Below are positions 47,523 through 59,800 of a stretch of 64,000 nucleotides of DNA, one piece after another; within the stretch, counting starts at the first letter, position 1, and each line of letters starts with the position of its first letter. The position numbers and the translations under genes were made by a program. The notes below the pieces were generated by a model. The model saw nothing but the letters and a program-made list of their open reading frames with translations. It did not search any database and had not been told where the DNA came from. This DNA comes from Benincasa hispida (taxonomy: Eukaryota; Streptophyta; Magnoliopsida; Cucurbitales; Cucurbitaceae), in NCBI RefSeq assembly GCF_009727055.1, contig NC_052354.1, positions 55,101,382 through 55,165,381 of the forward strand, in the 5' to 3' direction.

Positions 47523-49100
47523 TGTTGGATCGCAAAAGGGGAGAGGGAAAATGCATTTGTCTTATGCTATGCATTAATCTCCATGCATCGATGGCCATGC
47601 GTTGGACTGGAAAATATGCAATATGCGTTAAGCTCGTATGCAATGACCATGCGCTCCTATCCCAAGTTTTCTTGCTCTCTCGCCAAGTATAACAAGAACG
47701 CAAGTTTCTTGGGATGATCTGAGGTCAAACACAGAGACTTGTAACTAAATAATGTTTTTGAAGTAATGCGTTTGAGGCGATGAATAAAAGTAAAAAGACA
47801 GAAAATAAAGGATTATGCGCTACTCCTACTTCTAATTAAACAGATTGAGCAATGGAAGTTTAACTAAGAGAATTGGTAGAGATGCAACAATTGTTAACGC
47901 ACAACAAGGTGACTTCATTATGTTTAGTCACTCGAGTAATCCCAGCTCGCCACACTAATGCATCGCACATCTCTCGGTGGCCAGCCACATGCTTATATCT
48001 CTATAATGCATGGTTGCGTCGAGCATAAGATCGTTCTTATCTCTAGGAATAAAGCTTACATTGATTTAGTGTGCAACTAATCAACTCTATACAAGCATTG
48101 CGATAGCTTCACACCAAGCGAAGAGGATGAACTCACTATACTCGTGCAACGCACACCTCTCGGTGGGTTGTTACATGCGTCCTATCTCTAAGTTGCATGA
48201 CTGAGTATGTGACTGTCTTCGATAATTGACTAAACAATGAATGTAAACAATGAAAGAGAAGAAGAAGATGATGAAGATGGTGCTGAAGGAAGTAATAGAT
48301 GCATTGATTACAAAATGTATTAATGTCTTAAGCCAAAATGTAATACAATATAGAGATAAGAGGAGAGGTGGAAGGCTAGATGTAAGCAATCTCTTGCTTT
48401 TCATCTGAAATGCGTCAAGGCTGCTGGTGGTGCCATGGATGGATGGTGGAGAAGTGTCTTTTGAGCTCTATCTCCGGTGAAACTCCGATCGTCACTCGAA
48501 AGAGGCTGTGGTGGTGAAGAATCCTCAGAGAATGTCTTTTTCATGCTCTCATCTGTGATCACAAGGATCTGCCTAAGTCAGAAACTCAAATGATTTAAAG
48601 TCAAGATCCAAGGCTCTTTTTATAGAGCTCAAATGCCGACAGCATTGATGATTGCGTTCTAAATTACTGCTACTCTTGTCACGGTATGGGCAATGTTAGC
48701 ATCACCTTATCTTGTTGATACTCCCAAGGTATACGTTCATGTTGGTTTTTCCTGAAGTGTTAACGCATTCCACCCACTTGGCGATCATTCTTCCATCACG
48801 ATTATCACTCTATGGACACAACATTCCATGCAGCAAACTAGTCTTTATGAAACTCAATGTCTGCGATTACTCTTGCAGAGGTCTAAGATCAACGCATGCA
48901 GTCAATTCCTGCAATAGCAGCAAAAATGAACGCTTTGATGCATAATAACGCATGATATGAGGTTAGTGAGGATTTCTGGTGTTGGTCTACGCAAGCTTAC
49001 TTCTACGTGAATTCTTGGTATTATTGACGCATATTTTGCTTATTAACCCTCATAATTCTAAGTAAAAGGCTATAATAGCTTGTATTTCTATAAGCTATCA
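47523..49100 (-). mobile_element. LTR3, a third Athila-like LTR
   Basis: On the minus strand it reads TGATAGCTTATAGAAATAC...GATCCAACA, 1578 bp. It has the family hairpin start with a G-C pair where LTR2 has A-T. The middle carries GCGTT-rich and TCTCTAAGT-like words shared with LTR1 but is otherwise distinct. It interrupts the chromovirus RNase H-integrase coding. The internal part beyond the PBS is almost wholly lost. Confidence 0.8.
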
Positions 49101-49187
49101 CTTGTCCTTGCAATCGGTCAAGAAAGGAGGTCTCTATCGTAATAAGTATCGTAACATATTCACTTACTTGTTTACAGCTAAGGGCAT
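49101..49187 (-). pseudogene. Chromovirus RNase H-integrase linker piece
   Basis: The minus strand reads ADALSCKQVSEYVT and TSFLDRLQGQ, the usual tail after VADALSRK in plant chromoviruses. The part before ADAL lies at 53978-54010 on the far side of the solo LTR, which confirms that the LTR interrupts this frame. Confidence 0.75.
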
Positions 49188-50192
49188 TGATAACGGGTAG
49201 AAATGCACGTTATCATAGTGTTAAGTTCTTAAACAATGCTGGCTTGCGTTGATAAAATATGTTAGATTGCGTCCAAAAAGCATCAAATTCATAATATTGC
49301 GGTCGCATGCGTTCATTGCATAGAAACAGTTGATTTTTTTGTTTTTATCCAGAATATGCGTTAACGCAAGGCGGAAATTGCGATCATAGGAAATCATTGG
49401 TCGAGCGCAGCATTACCGCAAGACTTTGCAGTGATTGTGTTCGCAAACATTTGCTCAAGAAGGATTGCCGCAACTTGGTGGGCGCATCTGGGTGAGAGGC
49501 ATAACTAATCGCGATGGGACAGAAAGCTGATGACAGTCGAATCCGAATTAAGTAGACAGCCACTAACGATAACAAGTACATTCAGCTTTTCAGTGACAAA
49601 TATTCGGCGCATCAGTCAGGGAATTAAAGTCATCCCATCTGAGCAATCATAAGAGAGAAGCCGCCTTCACCCCGAAGCTCTATAAATACCAGAGGATCCT
49701 TCAGAAAAGGGGTTCATCAGTTCACCATCTCACGAGTTTACAAGTTCTATTCATAGTTTAGCCTTGTTCTTAAATTTTCTTTAACTTTAAGGCAGACACG
49801 AGACAAGAAGGTTGTGCCGACAAATCGTTCCAGTAAGCTTGGGAGAGCGCCGGAAGCTTCAAGAACACAGAGAAGGCCGACTCCTGCAGAAGCAGGAATA
49901 TCTTTTGAACCGAATAGAGATTGAAAGTGTAAAAGCCTCAGTCATCAAGGAATTGCTACCAGGCTCTCTACCTTTATCTTCCATTGTTATTTTGTACTCA
50001 TACTCATTTATAAAAATGGAATGTACTTCTCTATATCTGTTCCCTCTTTGTTATTTACGCATGAGTAGCTAAATCTGTTGAATGGGTTGACAAGCATTTA
50101 GCTAGCACAACTGGGAATCTTCATTCTATGCGATTATCTTGTATTATGTATGCTTCATTCGTCCATTAGAGATACTCGGGAAGGTAGTCTAA

Positions 50193-53100
50193 TGTGAAAC
50201 CCGAATTTTCATTATTCCTACTTAAATAGGTGGTTAAGGGAATTAACTAAGTAAAAGTTAAATCCTATGTTGAATTGAAGGAAATTTCTAGGTGTTAAAT
50301 AGATTTTCCTTGAGTAGTTTTGAGTTAAGCTTAAATTGATGAAAAATTGACTAAGTGTTGGACTAGACATTGCCATGCGTTGGCCATAAGATCTTGGAGA
50401 GATTATTTGGGCCAAGGGAGAAGTTGAAGTGGGAGTGACACATGCCTTGGAGGTTAGACCAACGCATTAGGCTGAATGGATGCGTTGGATACGTTGGATG
50501 CATTGGATGCGTTGAATGATGAATGCGATGGATGCGTTGGAAGGGTGGTATGCGTCCATACGGCTAAAGGAAGAAGGTTGAAAGTGATGCATTGGAAGGT
50601 TGGGATGGCACGAGGGTCGGCGGTGCAAAGGGCATGCAGACGCAAGGGTGTGCGAGGATGTGGGGCCAGGCATGCGCTAAGGGGTGCCATATGGTCGTCC
50701 CATGCGTCAACGCCAGTGGCCGTGCCAAGCGCCTATGCGTCGATACGGTCGAGCGAGCCATGGTAAGTCGATACGTCCAAGTGCCTATGCGTCGATGCGA
50801 CCAAGTGCCTATGTTGAATAGATTTTCCTTAAGTAGTTTTGAGTTAAGCTTAAATTGATGAAAAATTGACTAAGTGTTGGACTAGACATTGCCATGCGTT
50901 AGCCATAAGATTTTGGAGAGATTATTTGGGCCAAGGGAGAAGTTGAATTGGGAGTGACGCATGCCTTGGAGGTTAGACCAACGCATTAGGCTGAATGGAT
51001 GCGTTGGATATGTTGGAAGGATGGTATGCGTCCATACGGCTGAAGGAAGAAAGTTGAAAGTGATGCGTTGGAAGGTTGGGATGGCACGAGGATCGGCGGT
51101 GCAAAGGGCATGTGGACGCAAGGGTGTGCGAGGATGCGGGGCCAGGCATGCGCTGGGGGGTGCCATGCGGCCATCCCATGCATCGATGCCAAGTGCCCAT
51201 GCGTCGACGCCAGCGGCCATGCCAAGCGCTTATGCGTCGATGCGGCCGAGCGAGGCCATACGTTGGTGCCGTGCGACCTTGCAATGCGTTGGAGGTTGAC
51301 GATGGCTTGTACGATGGATGCGTTAGACATGGGCTATGCGATGAGCTAGGTTGGACGCATGGTGGTTGGCTCTTGCGATGGTTAAGGCTTACGATGCTTG
51401 AGTAAGTTGGGTTGCGATGGTGCTGTGTTGAAAACCAAGGGTTGCTATGCGTTGATGGCCAACTATGCGCTGATGGCATACTATGCGTTGAACATCCAAA
51501 GGTTTGTGGACACATATGAAGGATGAACTCATATGGAGGACGTCATCCGAACATGTGGCTTGTTAGGAGGAATTCTTAAACCTTAAGCAAATTAGGTGGA
51601 TGCATAAGAAGACAATTAAAAGAAGAGGGTTATGCGTTGGTGAAAGGAGAAGAAGACATTTGGCTTGCGCTGATGTAAGAATGCGTTGATGGTGTGAAGA
51701 AAAGACACTTGGACATGCAGCCAAGTAGGAGGTGTCGACTGTGGAGCAATCTTGGACGCCTATAAATAGGACCAAGGACTTCATATGAGAACTCAAATTC
51801 TCTTCAAAAGACATAAAGAAGAGTGTGTGAGGACTAATTGGGAGGAGATTATGCGTTGATGGAAGAACACATGGTCGAACGCATGTGTTGGTAGCAAGAC
51901 CATGCATTGGTAGAGAAGTTCCAAGAGGGGAGATGTTGTCGGGCAGAAAAAACAAGAAGTAGCATCAACTTGAAACAAGAAGTTCTCCTAGAATACTCGT
52001 GCGTTTGGAGTGATTCCAAAGCCATCTGAAAGCTAGGAGAGTCAGTTTTCATGGTAGGGGTTCTGGAGAAGAAACTCCAAGGGATCGGGCTGGAAATTGA
52101 GAAAAAGAGAGAAGGGTCAGGCTGTTGGGTAAGCTTGGGCCAGTCTTGAAGATTTTGAGATTCCGGCCAAACTAAGAAGATTTCTAAGCTAAGATTTTAT
52201 GGTAAGCTTCCTGAGACATTTTAGAACATGTTTGTAGAAGGAAGTATCTTAAAATAAGGTCTAAAACTATGATTAATCTAAGCTAATATTTGAATCTGGA
52301 ATTTAGGGTTCAAAAGGGAAACCAAGGAAACTTAAGGAACTTCGGAAAGGAAAGTTCCTAACCAACCAAGGTGAGTGGTTACTGTGTATTGTATTGTTGA
52401 TCTAATTTCTATATATAGGTAAATATATATAGGGGATAATGTTAAATTGGCATGATCAGGGATATATGTTTATCTGATTACTATGCTTGTTAAGATATTG
52501 CTTGTATATTTGTTTTGGAAATTGAAATTGTACCTGGGGTTTATAGTTAGCATGCTTGAAAAGGTACTTGACGGGAAAATATAGTCGGCTTCAGTCGACG
52601 GGAAATGATAGTCGGTGACGAACGGTGGGAAATATAGTCAAGTTACTTAAGCATAGCTAGTGGAAAAATAGTAGATGTGCACATTGGCGGAATAATAGGG
52701 TACAGGGAAAGTTTCCACAGGAATTGTTGTTGTTTTAGTGTACGTGTGAAAGTACTGGGGGAAATGTAGGATCATGCCAGGGATAACCAATGGTAAAGCT
52801 GGGGATGTTTTTATTATGTGATAACCAGCGGTCAAGCTGTGGTTGATTGTTTTAACCAGTGGTCGAGCTGGGGATTGTCCAGTTTGGCTGGAAAACAATA
52901 TTGAACTTGTGGTAATGTTCTTGTTGACTATGCATTACTTTCCAAAAGTATATTTCTGTTGACAAAGTTATTTGTTTATCTAAAGGCACCACTCACTGGG
53001 CTTTATAGCTCATGTTTTCTATGTTTTATGTCCCCCCTCCCCCAGGTAGTGAAAAGCCACAGTTACACTTTCGTAGGGTTTTACAGTTGTTCTTGTAAAC

Positions 53101-53302
53101 TTTGTTATTAAGTCTTGGAGTTTTATAAATGTTACGTTGTTGTAATAAAATGGGTCTACTTAATCAGTTGTTGAATTTGTTCATTGGTATCAGAGTTATT
53201 TCCGCAAGAGTTATTAAGTAGTAAGTGTCAACAAAAGGGTTGATAACTGCTGCAGTCATGCCATTTCACAGGCTCAGAGGGTAGTCTGGGGCGGGTGTGA
53301 TA
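50193..53302 (+). mobile_element. 3.1-kb non-coding insertion (LTR relic) with TCTAA duplication
   Basis: The segment runs TGTGAAACCCG...GGGTGTGATA between TCTAA copies at 50188-50192 and 53303-53307. Near its right end, TTGGTATCAGAG (53183-53194) looks like a tRNA-Met primer site, and GGGGCGGGTG just before the end looks like a polypurine tract. So it may be a gypsy LTR plus a tiny internal remnant and the first bases of a 3' LTR. It has no coding domain. The left part is tandemly duplicated and full of GCGTTGG and GCGTCGATGCC words. Many overlapping ORFs in that part come from the repeats. Confidence 0.65.
50294..51300 (+). repeat. Large tandem duplication of about 530 bp with GCGTTGGA-type short repeats
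   Basis: The block from TAGATTTTCCTTGAGTAG to GTGCCTATG (50294-50817) recurs from about 50820 with the same order of landmarks: TTGGACTAGACATTGCC, GGAGAGATTATTTGGGCC, GACCAACGCATTAGG, the GGCGGTGCAAAGGGCATG block and CATGCGTCGATGC. Inside are irregular ATGCGTTGGA and GCGATGGA repeats. Confidence 0.85.
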
Positions 53303-53977
53303 TCTAAGGATAGGATCTAGGCTTAGGAAAGTTAGGTTAGAATCTAGGCTCGGGAGAGTTAGATTAGAACGTATAATCAAGAGATAGAAGCTTAGGAATA
53401 AGCAATGTTTGCTATTAACGCATCGCATGCATCCTAGAGATAGGATATGATTGTGTGCGGTCACCTTGCCTTTATGCATCTTGCATCATCGCATAGGACA
53501 AGAGTCGAGACTTAAGAATAATCTCTATAGACACTTTTGCATTCAGCACATGCATCCTAGACTTAGGAGCATCGCATTTGCATTGTAAAATGACTTGTTG
53601 TGCATGATTGTAACATGATTGCATAGTCTGACGCATTCCCAAGTAACGCTAGCTAAAGACCTTCTCAACCCGTTCATTCGCATACTCAGTGCATCTATCA
53701 CACAATCAGAATTTTCTCAAATCCACCGCATTTGTTTATTTTTCATTACCGCAATCAACAACAAACCAACAATTAATTAAGTTACCGGTTACTGCAAGGT
53801 TTTCTAAAAATTACAATCGCAACCTGTTTTCACAAGTGCCTGAGTTCGACCCTGCACTTACCAGGAACTCAGTGGAGTTTACACTTGGATTCCACTGAGA
53901 AAACTTGAGTGCTCAACGCATTTTTCACCATCGTATTTCATCCACTATTCCATATCATAAAATAACGCATCAGGCAT

Positions 53978-55084
53978 CTGCCACTAAGTTATGTCTTCCT
54001 GGTTTGTACGTCTAGGTGAAGTCGAATTCTGCAAAGAATTTCTACCACCTTGCCTGTTTGGGTGTCAACTTCTTCTGGAATAATACTAGGGTACCGAAGG
54101 AAGCTTTGGAAGGTTGGATGAATCCTGCCTCCAACTAGTTTAATTGAGTTCGAAGTTCGACCAATTCTCAGGGGCTCATGTGGTAGGGTGCCTTGGCCGG
54201 TGGCCTAGTTCCAGGTTCTAACTCAATCTTGTGGTCTATGGCCCACCAGGGAGGAAGTGACCTTGGCAATTCTAGAGGCATTACATCTGCGAATTCACCA
54301 AGGATTTTGGCCACCAGGAGGGGGACTTCCTCTAACCTGTGTGGCTTTGTCTCTAACAGGGTCACCACATAAGTAAGCAATCCTTGCTTCAACTCGGCTT
54401 TTATCTGTTGTGCTGACATCAATTTATGTCTTTGTGGGCCATCCACCTTAATCTCCATCATAGGTACAAAACAAGGGGTCGTCTCCATAGAGACCAGCAC
54501 CACGGTTAGGTAAGGCATAAGGGACACCTTTTCCTTGGCTATGAACTCCATTCCTAGTATCACATCAAAGTCATCGAGAGGCATAATGGTGAATTGGCTC
54601 TGAGCCTTCCAAAGCCCAAATTCTAATGTGACCACGGCCTGGCCTCTTGTAAGTCTTGTCAAGGAGTTGACAATCTTGATAGAAGTCCTGCATTTTGAGA
54701 CCGTCACTCCCAACTCATTGATCAACCTTGTAGCTATAAAGTTTCTTGTGGTGTTGGAGTCCAGAATGGTAGCCACACTTACCGTGTTCACCAGAACATA
54801 GACATACATAAGCCCCTAGGAAAGTAGTGCTTAGGTGAGGGAGGCTTCAGCCTCTCTAGCTACAGGGTCAGTGAAGCACGTATAGGTGGTCACCTCGTGA
54901 TTCACTAGCTTCCTATCCTTGAACTTTGAGCTTCCCATTCCCTTGCCAGTAGAACTCCAGGAATGCTCTCCTGGAGGGGGATTGTTACCCCCTGGGTCTT
55001 GTCATACTCTCTTGCATGTCCAATAGTGCATCTCCCATTTTAGGGGCTAGATAGGAGTGCACGTTATGGGTAGTAACAAAATGT
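53978..55084 (-). pseudogene. Chromovirus gag end, protease and RT start, with internal deletion
   Basis: The open frame 54809-54168 (213 codons) holds the protease with TILDSNTTRNFIATRLI (DSGAT of the family changed to DSNTT), LGMEFIAK, then a linker and the RT lead EFADVMPLELPRSLPP...DHKIELEPGTRPPAKAPYHMSP. A stop follows, then RT GFIQPSKASFG (about 54110). The reading then jumps to an RNase H tail of EFDFT-type and ends at 53978, so most of RT and RNase H is deleted. To the right, 54810-55084 retains only a short gag tail. Protease function by family is polyprotein cleavage. Confidence 0.85.
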
Positions 55085-55098
55085 GGGCTCTAATACCA
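55085..55098 (-). other. Primer-binding site of the chromovirus (tRNA-Met type)
   Basis: The minus strand TGGTATTAGAGCCC is one base from the tRNA-Met complement TGGTATCAGAGC. It follows the LTR end by about 2 bases. Confidence 0.8.
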
Positions 55099-55100
55099 CT

Positions 55101-55853
55101 TATCATAGGGCGGAATCGCGACTATGCATATAGTCTAAAATTTTTCCCATAAGGCATCAAGGCAACCTTGATCGGCCTACAATTTGGACTTGGTTTTTCT
55201 CCAAACAGCAACCTACTAAGTTTCACGAACCCTAGAGTGGGTTGTGTGGCTAGCTCATGTATAGAAGGATGGAAAGAGTACACTTGTTAAAATAACTCTT
55301 TATTCTCAAAGGGTTATGAAAACCACAACACAAAAAGCATTAATTACAAGATCCTCTCTTTAGAAAGTTTACAATTTAAGAGCAATTCACTAACCGCCTA
55401 AGTGAACTCAAATGAAATGTGATGTCTTGACAACCCCAAGACTATCACTATCTATATAGGTGGGAGGAGCCTAAAATGGTGGAAGTAGTGGGAGAGTGGC
55501 CCAAGTGGGGTTTAACCATCCACTTCCCTTAACTTTGGGAAACTACCCATATCCCACGTTCCTTTCCTTTTAGGGAGAGGACATGTCCACCAATTCCTCT
55601 ATTTTAGCTCCCATGACCCCACTTATTAAATTTAGAACACTGCTACCTTATTTTGTAGGAAACCATTAACCCATTAAGTGAGTCCTTGTCTTTAGAAGCC
55701 TTCTTCAACGTGTACCTCATCTCATGCTAGACTCATGATCTTCACACATTTGAGAATAAACGGGAAAAATCGGGTCCAAATTGTAGGCTGGTCAAGGTTA
55801 CCTTGACACCGCACAAGAAAAATTTAGACTATACGCACAGTCGTGTCCCATCA
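55101..55853 (-). repeat. Chromovirus LTR with long inverted-repeat arms
   Basis: On the minus strand it runs TGATGGGACACGAC...CCCTATGATA, about 750 bp, ending at the PBS. The two ends are inverted copies of each other over about 75 bp (55105-55190 and 55775-55853): both contain GTCTAAATTTTT, TCAAGG(C/T)(A/T)ACCTTGA and CCTACAATTTGGAC in opposite sense. The middle is non-coding. Confidence 0.65.
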
Positions 55854-56050
55854 TGGACCTTTAAAGCTCATTCTCTCTTCTCAAGACCATGATTTCCTTA
55901 TGCACATGTAGTCATGTGTTCCCCTAAGCTGCAATGTAAATTCAAAGATCACGTTTAACTTAGTGTTGACTCTTTCTTCGTAGTCCTCAATGACATTCTC
56001 GAGAGACTGGATTCTCTGTTGAGAGTCGACAATGATCTGGAGAACTAATT
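55854..56050 (-). pseudogene. Possible coiled-coil gag fragment
   Basis: The minus strand reads LQIIVDSQQRIQSLENVIED and EERVNTKLNVIFEFTLQL, a short coil resembling the region near the start of some chromovirus gag proteins. It is only about 50 codons and could be chance. Confidence 0.35.
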
Positions 56051-56849
56051 GACTTATTATTATAAATGTTCATTTACCCCGCAAGGTCGGGGACCCGCCC
56101 TGTAAAAGACGGAATGTGAGTTTATAAACTTATATTATGTGAGTTTATAAACTCACATTTTGAATTTCGACTTAAATGTTGTAATATTTAAGTGGACAGT
56201 TTAAACTTATAATATTTGATTTTTTTAAAAAAAATCATAGGATTACATATTTTAATTATACCTTTGCATATAAAATATTATTGTTTTTTGAAGAAATTTT
56301 ATAGTGTTTATTTTTAATTAAAAAATTGTATTGGAATAACGATTTAATATACAAAATTTTATAAGGTTGAGAATAAAATTTTACAAAATGAATAAATTGA
56401 AAAAAAATACAAATGAAGAAATTTTTTCCAGTGGGGATATCCCCTCCTCGATCCCCACAAGGAATTTCACAGGGATGGAGATTGAAATGGGGGCGGAGAT
56501 GGGAAGAGGGGAATTTTATATATAAACTTGAATTTTACATCTAATAGAACATGTTCAAAACTTTAAAATTCGTGTCCAGTAGATTCATGAATTTTAAAAC
56601 ATATATCAAGACGATTGAATATGTGTAATCTAACCAATAAATAAATTTTTTAAAAAAATCCAATATGGCTTCTGAAATTTTCTCACACAAATATATAATA
56701 TAACAACCATACACAATGTCTAAGCCAACAATAAAATTAACTCAAAGCACACATGTTCAAATTTTACTAATATACTAAACCCTAACATAAAAGGGAAAAA
56801 GAACTTTCAAATAAATTAAAAAGTTCCCTAAAAAAGAAAAGAAAAATAC
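56051..56849. other. AT-rich 3' flank of the transporter gene
   Basis: Non-coding. It holds a perfect 22-bp palindrome (56137-56158, arms ATGTGAGTTTA and TAAACTCACAT) with a degraded tandem copy before it. Two G/C-rich patches also occur: CCCCGCAAGGTCGGGG near 56077 and GGGGATATCCCC near 56433. I see no gene. Confidence 0.6.
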
Positions 56850-59800
56850 CTAAACTTGAAGTACTTCGGTTGCAGGCTTTTCTTCATCTTCTCTAACAAA
56901 CCTCTTCCAAAAAGGATGATTTTCCCAAAGAAGATAAATATCTTCGATAGGAACTTGCTTGGTTTCAGGCAAGAGAAAGTAAATGAAGCAACTCATGAGG
57001 AATATCAAAGATGCAAAGAGAATGAAAATACCGTAGCGAAGATGACACATTGCAGCCAGAAAGCACTGAGCAATGAGCGCTGTGAAGAAAAGGTTTACAC
57101 AGACCACAATGCTTTGGCCGGCGGATCTTGTTTCCAATGGAAATAGCTCACTAGGAACTAGCCATCCTAATGGGCCCCATGACCTTCCGTACGCTAAAAC
57201 GAATAGCCAAATCACGCACACTAGCAATATGCTTACGCCTTTCGATAGCTCCTTTCCTTGTCCCAAGTTTATTTTCAGTGTTATCGCCCGCTATCTGAAG
57301 TATTTCAAATTTATGTCCAATTTCAATCGTTGTTATGATTTAAGTAGTCTCATTTAATAACTTATTCGAATTAGTCTTTTTTTAGCCTCTAATAAATACG
57401 ATATAAGAATGCAAAGAATTTGAGCATCAACCAACATACGGGCATTGTTGCATCCTCAACTATGCCCATCTTTTTGGGTCTATCTATTCAAGTAGGACGA
57501 ACACTAACTATCGTAGAAGCTTTTTAAAATATCTATACTATATAATTAATTTAGTCTAAATATTGGACCCTCGTCGTGAAAGAAGTAATGAAAGGGAAGC
57601 TCCCGATCAAACCGCCTCTAGATTTATTCATAAGATTGTAAATAAATATCTTAAAGGAAATATCTAGAAATATCTTAAACTTTTTTTTAGGTTCCAAGAA
57701 ATTTTGGAGAATTTCTTTAGATCGGGATAATCTCAGGTAAATATTTAAAAGAGTTTAGATCTTAGAAAATAGAAAATCCTCCTATTTGAGCCATGAATCT
57801 CACACCTATAAATAGGAGGTATGGCTCCATAGGTCAAAAAAGCAAAAAAATGAAGAAAGAAAGAAAGCCATGAAAGTTAGACAAATTCAAAGTAGAAAGG
57901 TGAGTGAGTGAGTTTTGAGAGAGTGAAAAAATACTCTCAGTAGATTCCATCTTGGTATATTTTTTATAAAAATTTCTTTCATCCGAGTGATTGTCTCTTC
58001 TTTTGTGTCAAATTCTTCAACACTATCTAGTTACAATTTGTCACTTGACAAATTTTCTTTTCTTCTTTCCATTCTTAAATATTTTTTTGGTTATTTTTAA
58101 CTTCAATTTGGAGGAGGTTACTTCATTTAATAAGAAAAATATTCTTTATAGAATAATACCAATTTAATTGCCTAACCACAATTTATCATACGATTCATAT
58201 AAGTATTCCTCTTGTCATAAGAGTTACTAAAAGATATCGGGAGTTATATACTAGAAAAGATAATTAAAAAAAATAATAATAATAATAACCATTTTTTTTT
58301 TTTTTTAACTATTCTCTCCATATTCACATGGGTCCTCAGTTCCCTTTCAAAATATATATTTTTACTTTTAAATGCCGAGACCGCTATATTTATAATATAA
58401 GCATAGACTTCAAACTACGTCAATAATTTGTGAACAAAATCATAATCTATATATTGGAAAATTTATGGATTAAAGTGGGTATTTTTTAAAGTTTTGTCAA
58501 CCAAAATTTAAAAGTTCAGAATAAATTTAAAAGTTTAAATGCTATAATAGATAATTTAAATTCAAGAAAAATAATGTTTTTTTTTCTATTTTAGATTTCT
58601 AAATTTTAAAATGTTACCATTTTTTTAATATATAAAAAAATTGTTACCTATTTAATACAAATTAAAAAAGAAAAACCTTTGACAAAATGAAAGGAAATTA
58701 TTTTAAATAATAAAACTGTTGAAAATATTTTTAAATATACCTAAATATGACAGTTTATTAGTGATAAACACTGATAGACATCCACTATTGATAGATGAGA
58801 ATAGTATAAGTGTCTACAACTAATAGACAATGACATTTCGCTATATTTTTATATTTAAAATCAGTCCAAAATGAAATTAATTTTAAAAATTTAGGATGGT
58901 TTCAAATAATGAAAAAAAGTCGACATAAATATTTTCGAAAGTGTTACCATCTAAAACAATTCCCCGATGTGTATTTGTTTTCCATTTTCTTTTTTTTGTA
59001 AAAAAAATAATTATATCCATTGTGAATTAAGAATAGATTGGACAAAGTACAGGAAGGAACATTACCATGCAGACGAACATTTCAAATCCAGCTTCAAGGA
59101 AGAATTTCCTCCTCCAAAACTTATCCACAAGAAACATTGAAATCAGCGCCGCAACAACCAAAGCTCCGCTTGTGAACGCAGATGAATACAGAGACGCCGC
59201 CGATCCAAACCCTAAACTCAGCAGAATCACAGGAGCGTAAAACAGAATCGAATTGTTCCCCGTAAGCTGCTGAAACGCCGGAATCCCAACCGCTCCGATG
59301 ATCAATTGCGGCCGGTTCTTCCTCCGCAGTAAATTCCTAAACGGATTCTTCACAGCCCTAGCCGCATTGCTCGCATCAACAAGATCCGCAAATTCCGCTT
59401 CGATATTCGCAGTTCCTCGAATCTTCTCAAGAACTCTTCTCCCTTCCTCTAATTTCCCCTGTTCCACGAGACTATTAGGCGTTTCAGGAAGAAACAAACC
59501 GCCAATGAACATTATTGCCGCGGGAAACATCGCTAACCCTAACGACAATCGCCATCCCCATGGATGAATCTTCTCTGTTCCGTAATTGATGAAATTGGCT
59601 ATCAGAATCCCTAGGCAAGTGGTTAATTGGAATAATTGGTTCACTCGGCCTCGGATTTTGGCCGGAGCAATTTCGGAAAGGTATAATGGAACGGCCTGGT
59701 TGCCGAATCCGATACCGATTCCGAGGAGGATTCGGCCGATGATGAGCATAGCGATGTTGATTGCGACGGCGTTGATTAGGCCGCCGAGGAAGGAGACGGA

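Larger units (their letters stand above)
49188..53972 (+). mobile_element. Solo Athila LTR1 with GGCAT target duplication, itself interrupted
   Basis: LTR1 pieces 49188-50192 and 53303-53972 (about 1.67 kb together) start TGATAACGGGTAG and end AATAACGCATCA. Identical GGCAT copies flank it at 49183-49187 and 53973-53977. It lies inside the minus-strand chromovirus RNase H coding. No internal Athila sequence remains, so this is a solo LTR. The middle is filled by a separate 3.1-kb insertion. Confidence 0.92.

Noticed and set aside
50454..51515. Overlapping ORFs in several frames with Asp-Ala-Leu or His/Pro-rich repeats
   Set aside because: They arise from the GCGTTGG-type repeats and the tandem duplication. 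No start context or domain, and all lie inside an LTR relic.
56430..56520. Regulatory island from G/C-rich palindromes
   Set aside because: Looks like a short common plant repeat of GGGGATCCCC style. No promoter or gene could be tied to it.
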